This document shows positions 60,501 to 64,000 of a stretch of DNA of 64,000 nt, in pieces (within the stretch, counting starts at the first letter, position 1; every line of letters starts with the position of its first letter). The stretch is from NCBI RefSeq assembly GCF_000961095.1, contig NZ_CP011058.1, positions 434,001 to 498,000 on the forward strand. The letters are read 5' to 3'. This DNA is from Paenibacillus beijingensis. Its GTDB lineage: Bacteria > Bacillota > Bacilli > Paenibacillales > Paenibacillaceae. Under the pieces are notes generated by a model. It did not search any database. It saw only the letters and a program-made list of their open reading frames with translations, and was not told the origin of the DNA. The position numbers were made by a program, and so were the translations under genes.

Positions 60501-60782
60501 CATAATCTGCTGCAGCGCGGCGGCGACGTGCTTGCAATATTTATCGAACGAGAAGTGGACGGAACATGCGCATTCCGCCGCGATATTCCCGTCCGGACGA
60601 ATCTCGACCGTGACCCGGTAGCTGCCGTTGTCCTTCACGGCCGCTTCGTAAACCGACCGCTCGGCTCCTGTCTCGCCAAGTGTTAACGCTACTTTACCGG
60701 CACGACGATATGCCTCGCCCTTCCGATAGGAGCTCTGGCCGCATAACGATTGAATGATACGTTCGGTAATTTGAAAGCTCAT
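57507..60782 (-). CDS. SWIM zinc-finger SNF2-family helicase
   Basis: A 1091-residue protein. SWIM finger at 71-85 (Cys71, Cys73, Cys83, His85), an SNF2-associated region of about 500 residues, then the SNF2 ATPase from about 640: 'ADDMGLGKTVQSIAF' (Walker A), DEAQ, 'LTGTPIENSLEELWS', 'FSQFKEMLGLIG', 'SLKAGGTGLNLTGAD' and 'DRAHRIGQ'. DNA translocase of the YwqA type; may act in repair or remodelling of protein-DNA complexes. No nuclease or methylase partner is found, so no defence system is claimed. Weak ribosome site. Confidence 0.9.
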   Translation of the reverse strand: MSFQITERIIQSLCGQSSYRKGEAYRRAGKVALTLGETGAERSVYEAAVKDNGSYRVTVEIRPDGNIAAECACSVHFSFDKYCKHVAAALQQIMVVQRFEETPDELLALKAPNGNASVNTEEMRLAGRVLNLFRYQPRPFSGTRALFESRMQLEAEFLVMPYLLGPRRNLLGIELKVGPGRRYVVPDIREFLSRFERGEEHAFSRHFTYDPARHCFAGAADAILARLIEVRRNEKLQREAAGALYTGEIGDTRTLPIPPYAWEAIAPKLVEAPLVKLQFGERIHEGVRFTDEPLPLQFEFDQSEDEGFQLAVRGLKDILILEAYGMALSEGRLVKLKPVECKRLAELQKIMKSNEAERIRIPARQMEPFMERVVPGLMKLGDVRITRPVSDRIVQSPLMARIYLDRVRERLLVGLEFQYGDIVINPLEDEGSRRGESRILIREGEKESRILELMEAVAFARTESGYFMQDEESEYEFLHHIVPQLEKMAKIYATSAVKERLYTGNPPPNISVDLDERTNWLEFRFQMDGIPESEIRDVIKSLAEKRKYHRLQDGALLPLETAEFQEMIRFLNEVGLPKGEVGSQFRLPVARGLHLLDARDRDRGGVVRLGKMVRRLLENLRNPDHLDFPVPKTLTPVLRDYQQFGYQWLKTLAHYRFGGILADDMGLGKTVQSIAFLVSVLPEIRARKQPALIVSPASLMYNWRNELRKFAPDIRAVIADGVKSERNAILKEAENADAVIVSYPLLRRDIVRYAEFSFHTLILDEAQAFKNDATQTAQAVKALRAEFRFALTGTPIENSLEELWSIFDAVFPGLYPNRKAFGELSRETIARRARPFLLRRLKSDVLQELPEKIESLQASELLPEQKKLYAAYLAKLRQETLKHLDEKDFQKNRIRILAGLTRLRQLCCHPALFIEDYAGSSAKLEQLLETIEDCRRAGRRLLIFSQFKEMLGLIGRELGYRGMPFFYLDGGTPASERVELCARFNEGEHDLFLISLKAGGTGLNLTGADTVVLYDLWWNPAVEQQAEDRAHRIGQKKVVQVIRLIAQGTVEEKMYELQQKKKSLIAEVIQPGEEALSALTEQDIRELLAIE

Positions 60783-60930
60783 GGCTCGTTCTTCAATACA
60801 CTCCCTCTATTACAAAATGAGTCATTTGAATCTCCTCTCACCATGACTTGGCATTAACTTGGAAAATAACCCTATATCGATCATATAGAATATACGTTCG
60901 CTTGTAAAGACGATGTGTTGAACCCAAAAA

Positions 60931-60968
60931 ATGCAGCCGCCGCAGAGGAAACTCTGCAGCAACTGCAT
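60931..60968 (-). terminator. intrinsic terminator after the hydroxyacid dehydrogenase gene
   Basis: A 17-bp stem with a GAAA-type tetraloop (few mismatches), followed on the minus strand by TTTTTTGGG. Confidence 0.9.
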
Positions 60969-61026
60969 ACTTTGTTGAGCAATCCTCTTTTTACATTGCT
61001 CTTTACGGACTAAGACTGACGCTCCG

Positions 61027-61983
61027 CTATTGGATAACGTTCACCGGTTTATTTTCCAAATACCCCGCGATATTTTGAATCGCGATATTCAGTAATCTTG
61101 CCCGCGCTTCTTTGGTTGCCCAAGCGATATGAGGCGTAATGATACAATTGCTCGCGGTCAATAAAGGGTTATCCGATTGTGGAGGCTCCGTTGAGAGCAC
61201 ATCGACACCCGCTCCGGCAATATGGCCGTTATTTAAGGCGTCTGCAAGGTCCTGCTCGACGACAAGACCGCCTCTGGCGGTATTGATCAGGAAAGCGGAA
61301 CGTTTCATCCGCTCCAAGTTACCGCTGTTTATGAGCCCTTGCGTTTCCGCGGTCTGCGGGCAGTGCAAGCTGATTGCATCGCTTTGCTCAAACAGTTCAG
61401 ACATACCGGTCAATTTGATATACTCATACCCGGGCGAAACTTTGTTCGACCTTGTGGCGGCTATAACGTTCATCCCGAATGCTCTCGCGATCGCGGCAAC
61501 CTGTTTGCCGGTTTGACCGAACCCGATGATCCCCAGCGTCTTTCCTTGCAATTCAATTAGCGGAGACTTCGTATAACAGAAATCAATGCACTGCGTCCAT
61601 TCCCCTTGTCTTACTGAATCGCTGTGAAGCTGAACTTGATTGCAGAGCTCAAGCAGCAAAGCGAATACCAACTGCGCCACCGACCCGGTTGAGTATCCAG
61701 GCACATTGGTTACGGTAATGCCCAATTCTTTGGCCGCCTTGAAATCCACAATGTTATAGCCGGTAGCCAGAACGCCAATATATTTCAGCGCTGGAAGCTT
61801 GGACAACGTTTTCGCCGTCAATGGGGTTTTGTTCGTAAGCACGATTTGCGCTTCTTGAGCGCGCTCTATGATCTGTTCTTCACGAGTACGGTCAAAGATG
61901 CTCACTTTGCCAAGCGTTTCAAGGTCTTTCCAGCTTAAATCTCCGGGATTCAATGTAAATCCGTCAAGCACAACAATGTTCAT
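61027..61983 (-). CDS. D-2-hydroxyacid dehydrogenase (NAD-dependent)
   Basis: A 318-residue enzyme of the glycerate/hydroxypyruvate dehydrogenase group. 'LGIIGFGQTGKQVAAIARAF' binds NAD; catalytic Arg is in 'NTARGGLV', Glu in 'DVLSTEPP', His in 'TPHIAWAT'. It interconverts a 2-keto acid and the D-hydroxy acid. ATG follows AAGGATGAGGATC. Own terminator 60 bases downstream. Confidence 0.88.
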   Translation of the reverse strand: MNIVVLDGFTLNPGDLSWKDLETLGKVSIFDRTREEQIIERAQEAQIVLTNKTPLTAKTLSKLPALKYIGVLATGYNIVDFKAAKELGITVTNVPGYSTGSVAQLVFALLLELCNQVQLHSDSVRQGEWTQCIDFCYTKSPLIELQGKTLGIIGFGQTGKQVAAIARAFGMNVIAATRSNKVSPGYEYIKLTGMSELFEQSDAISLHCPQTAETQGLINSGNLERMKRSAFLINTARGGLVVEQDLADALNNGHIAGAGVDVLSTEPPQSDNPLLTASNCIITPHIAWATKEARARLLNIAIQNIAGYLENKPVNVIQ

Positions 61984-62059
61984 TGATCCTCATCCTTTTT
62001 TGAATTCAAAATGTCATCAAGCATTAGCGCCACGATTTTGGCAGCCTTGAACAGATCGA

Positions 62060-62701
62060 TCAATTAGAAATAAACGGATATTTGCGGATGAACCGAGAAT
62101 CTGCAATTTGTTTTACAATAAATGCCGAAATATCGGCGCTCCGCATCTTCATCCCCGGCATATCCAGCTCGTTCACTTTTACTTCGTTTATTGCCGGTCC
62201 TTCGATCACGAAAGGGAGTCTTAACAACGTCCAATCGACATGGCTATTCTGAAGTATGTTTAGCTCTTTGCGTTTGTCTTCCATCATAGCCGGATAGAGC
62301 AGACGAAAGATTGCAGCTCCGATCCGGTTTCCGGTCGATTTGCGGTCTCCGGGTGCGTTCAGCGAAGCTCCTGTAATTCCAATATACCGCCGAATTCCTG
62401 CCTCTTTCATTAACGATATGATGAGCCGAGTCAGCTCGCTGTAAATCGGAAATTTTTCTCTGTTAGGTTGGCCGAAGGCATTAATGACCACATCGCAATC
62501 CTGAAGTGCTGCGGAAACAGCCTTCGAATCTTGAGCATCTCCTTTTACAACCTCCAATCGTTCATCTGATATCGTTACACGATCCGGATTCCGGGCGAGC
62601 ATGCGAACAGAGTATCCTTCTGCCAACGCTTGCTTTACGATATAGCGCCCTACCTTGCCAGTTCCTCCAATGATGGCAATTTTATTTCTACCATTCTCCA
62701 T
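62060..62701 (-). CDS. NAD(P)-binding reductase (atypical SDR, NmrA/BVR-B-like)
   Basis: A 213-residue protein with the 'IAIIGGTGKVGRYIVKQAL' dinucleotide motif and 'VVINAFGQ', 'YIGITGAS', and 'DWTLLRLPFV' of atypical SDRs such as YwnB-like flavin reductases. No classical YxxxK is seen. Reducing an unknown substrate or sensing NADP+ are both possible. 76 bases before the hydroxyacid dehydrogenase gene in the same direction. Confidence 0.8.
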   Translation of the reverse strand: MENGRNKIAIIGGTGKVGRYIVKQALAEGYSVRMLARNPDRVTISDERLEVVKGDAQDSKAVSAALQDCDVVINAFGQPNREKFPIYSELTRLIISLMKEAGIRRYIGITGASLNAPGDRKSTGNRIGAAIFRLLYPAMMEDKRKELNILQNSHVDWTLLRLPFVIEGPAINEVKVNELDMPGMKMRSADISAFIVKQIADSRFIRKYPFISN

Positions 62702-62870
62702 TGATTTCGCCCCACAAATCTAAACATACTGGAATTCTCTTTATTTTATCGCTTTATCTGAACATATGAATTACTTTATCATAAATTACTGTTTTCCACT
62801 ATTCTCCATAGTGAGTATCACCCGGATGTTAATCGGGCTAATGTTCTTGTTATCCGTCCGCAAAGCAGCA

Positions 62871-62920
62871 GCAAGGGCCGCAGCTGACGCATCATCGATA
62901 AGCGCAGCTGCGGCCCTTGC
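62871..62920. repeat. 16-bp perfect inverted repeat behind the ycnI-like gene
   Basis: GCAAGGGCCGCAGCTG (62871-62886) and its exact complement (62905-62920) with an 18-base loop. It lies 32 bases after the stop of the ycnI-like gene. No T run follows, but a hairpin of this strength likely marks the transcript end. Confidence 0.7.
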
Positions 62921-62952
62921 GGGGTTGCCGAATATGAAAAAATTAAAGCCTG

Positions 62953-63678
62953 CTACCGTTTGCGCCGGCCGGAAATTGCCGTAATGAGAGCCGCAGCACC
63001 GAGGATAAGCGCAGCGATGGACAGATAGAGCGGCACTTTGCTCCCCGAAGCTTCGCCAGCGCCGGCAGCAGCAGAGCCGGATTCTGCAGCCGCATTCCCG
63101 CCTGCTGCAGCTGTTCCGGTCTGCGCGCTTTCATCCGCAGCCGCGGTTCCGGACTGCGCGCCGCTACCGGCTGTGCCGCCGTGTCCGTCTCCCGCTCCCG
63201 TTCCTGCCGTCACGGCCGTTACCGATGCCGGGTAATCGGAATCCTTCGCTCCGACCCAATCTACAGTACTATTGTCGCTGTATGTCTGGTAAGCTTTCCA
63301 GCCAAGCTCGGTCACATTGTCCGCTACTTTGCCCGTCAGCCTGAATTCGGTAAACTCCGTACTCGCCAGTCCTTTGCCTGCGGCAACCGTCCACGTGACC
63401 GACACGATTTTGCCGTCCGCTCCTTTTTCGAGCTCGGCCGTCCACTCCGGTTTCGGCTCTGTCCGCGATACGTTCACGCCATCAGGCACCCTTACTTTCA
63501 CTTTCGTTGTCTGTACCCCGTCCTTCTCGCTCGGCACACGAACCGAGAATACTTCATATGCGCCCTGCGTCGTTTGTTTCGGCTGCACCGTCACATGCGC
63601 GCTGGCAATGCCCGCAAAGCAAACGAGCGAAAGCGCCAGCAGCAGCGCGACAATCGAATTTTTTTTGGAAAGCGTCAT
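62953..63678 (-). CDS. ycnI: YcnI-like copper-binding membrane protein (DUF1775)
   Basis: A 241-residue protein. Signal peptide 1-27, so the mature chain would start with His28 in 'HVTVQP', the conserved N-terminal His that binds copper in YcnI. The DUF1775 beta domain covers about 28-150 with 'PEWTAELE' and 'WTVAAGKGLASTEF'. An Ala/Gly/Ser-rich linker (about 155-205) leads to one C-terminal transmembrane helix and 'GRRKR'. Extracellular copper chaperone or scavenger. In Bacillus it sits with the copper importer YcnJ; here no ycnJ is seen in the window. Confidence 0.85.
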   Translation of the reverse strand: MTLSKKNSIVALLLALSLVCFAGIASAHVTVQPKQTTQGAYEVFSVRVPSEKDGVQTTKVKVRVPDGVNVSRTEPKPEWTAELEKGADGKIVSVTWTVAAGKGLASTEFTEFRLTGKVADNVTELGWKAYQTYSDNSTVDWVGAKDSDYPASVTAVTAGTGAGDGHGGTAGSGAQSGTAAADESAQTGTAAAGGNAAAESGSAAAGAGEASGSKVPLYLSIAALILGAAALITAISGRRKR

Positions 63679-63791
63679 TTAAGTTGACCGTCCCTTTCAT
63701 GATGGATTCTTTTTTATCAAGTATAGAGCTTGATTTTGAAATCCGGTATGACTCGAAAGGGCTACGGCCTCATGACAAGTTTGTGACGAGG

Positions 63792-64000
63792 CTATAGCCC
63801 CATATATCCCTGCTCATACGCGTAACGGGTCAGCTGGACACGGTTGTCGAGATGAAGCTTTTGCAAAATATTTTTCAGATGGTTTTTCACCGTATGTTCG
63901 GAAATGTTCAGCATCTGCGCGATTTCACGGTTTGATTCGCCAAGCGCGACACGCTCCAAAATTTCTTTCTCGCGCTCGGTCAGCACATTTCCCCTTACCT
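63792..64000 (-). CDS. LuxR/NarL-type response regulator, 3' part only
   Basis: The last 69 or so codons of a gene that runs out of the window. 'LTEREKEILERVALGESNRE' and 'IAQMLNISEHTVKNHLKNIL' form the LuxR-type helix-turn-helix; the frame stays open to the edge, so a receiver domain is expected upstream. It ends 113 bases from the ycnI-like gene in the same direction; control of ycnI by it is possible but unsupported. Confidence 0.8.
   Translation of the reverse strand, partial: VRGNVLTEREKEILERVALGESNREIAQMLNISEHTVKNHLKNILQKLHLDNRVQLTRYAYEQGYMGL

Noticed and set aside
57507..60782. Defence island built around the SNF2 helicase
   Set aside because: No nuclease, methylase, PLD or other defence partner lies next to it; the neighbours are metabolic genes and remnants. 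SWIM/SNF2 proteins of this type are common single genes in Bacillales.

Overview
The window reads as chromosome of a spore-forming, fairly GC-rich member of the Bacillota, most likely Paenibacillus or a close relative. Reasons: Bacillus-type gene sets (SigY operon, EcsAB, pheST with a T-box, zapA and mutS2 close to pheST, a Spo0E-like phosphatase, CotF- and CotH-type spore coat genes, YugG/YugH pair, S-layer homology domains), strong GGAGG ribosome sites with frequent TTG and GTG starts, and many intrinsic terminators. The species call is inference. No rRNA, tRNA, insertion sequence, prophage or CRISPR array was found.

Layout. 1-5.1 kb (minus): SigY-type ECF sigma factor module with YxlC- and YxlE-like small membrane proteins, an ABC exporter pair in front of it and an EcsA/EcsB pair behind it. 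5.1-24.2 kb: mostly minus-strand housekeeping (DEAD-box helicase, SDR, CheX, HRDC protein, DUF445, KimA-like potassium importer, 5'-3' exonuclease, aminotransferases, pseudouridine synthase, cobalamin adenosyltransferase, Lrp regulator), ending in a spore coat cluster. 24.4-31.7 kb: CotH kinase, MFS protein, zinc-ribbon and DUF350 proteins, MutS2, a holin-like membrane protein and a CuA-type cupredoxin lipoprotein. 31.7-38.9 kb: a giant ZapA coiled-coil fusion, then pheT and pheS behind a T-box leader. 39.0-46.7 kb: a translationally coupled pair made of an SLH-anchored protein and a 2170-residue secreted multidomain protein. 47.0-55.2 kb: a flavin-monooxygenase, deacylase, amine-oxidase and acetyltransferase cluster with a LysR regulator, whose gene content resembles the Bacillus sulfur-scavenging ytm/yxe operons. 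55.2-64 kb: isochorismatase-like hydrolase, an AT-rich stretch with gene remnants, a SWIM/SNF2 helicase, a D-2-hydroxyacid dehydrogenase, a YcnI-like copper protein and the 3' end of a LuxR-type response regulator.

Most unusual points: the ZapA domain carries about 850 residues of predicted coiled coil where the usual ZapA is under 100 residues; the 2170-residue surface protein is coupled to its likely S-layer anchor; three 40-bp tandem repeats rich in mini-hairpins sit directly before an oxidase gene whose only well-placed start codon is ATT; and three minus-strand genes (KimA-like, HRDC, SLH) each lie behind a promoter-like sequence followed by an intrinsic terminator, which suggests regulated read-through. 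Starts were chosen by ribosome-site spacing and family N-termini, and often lie inside longer open frames.
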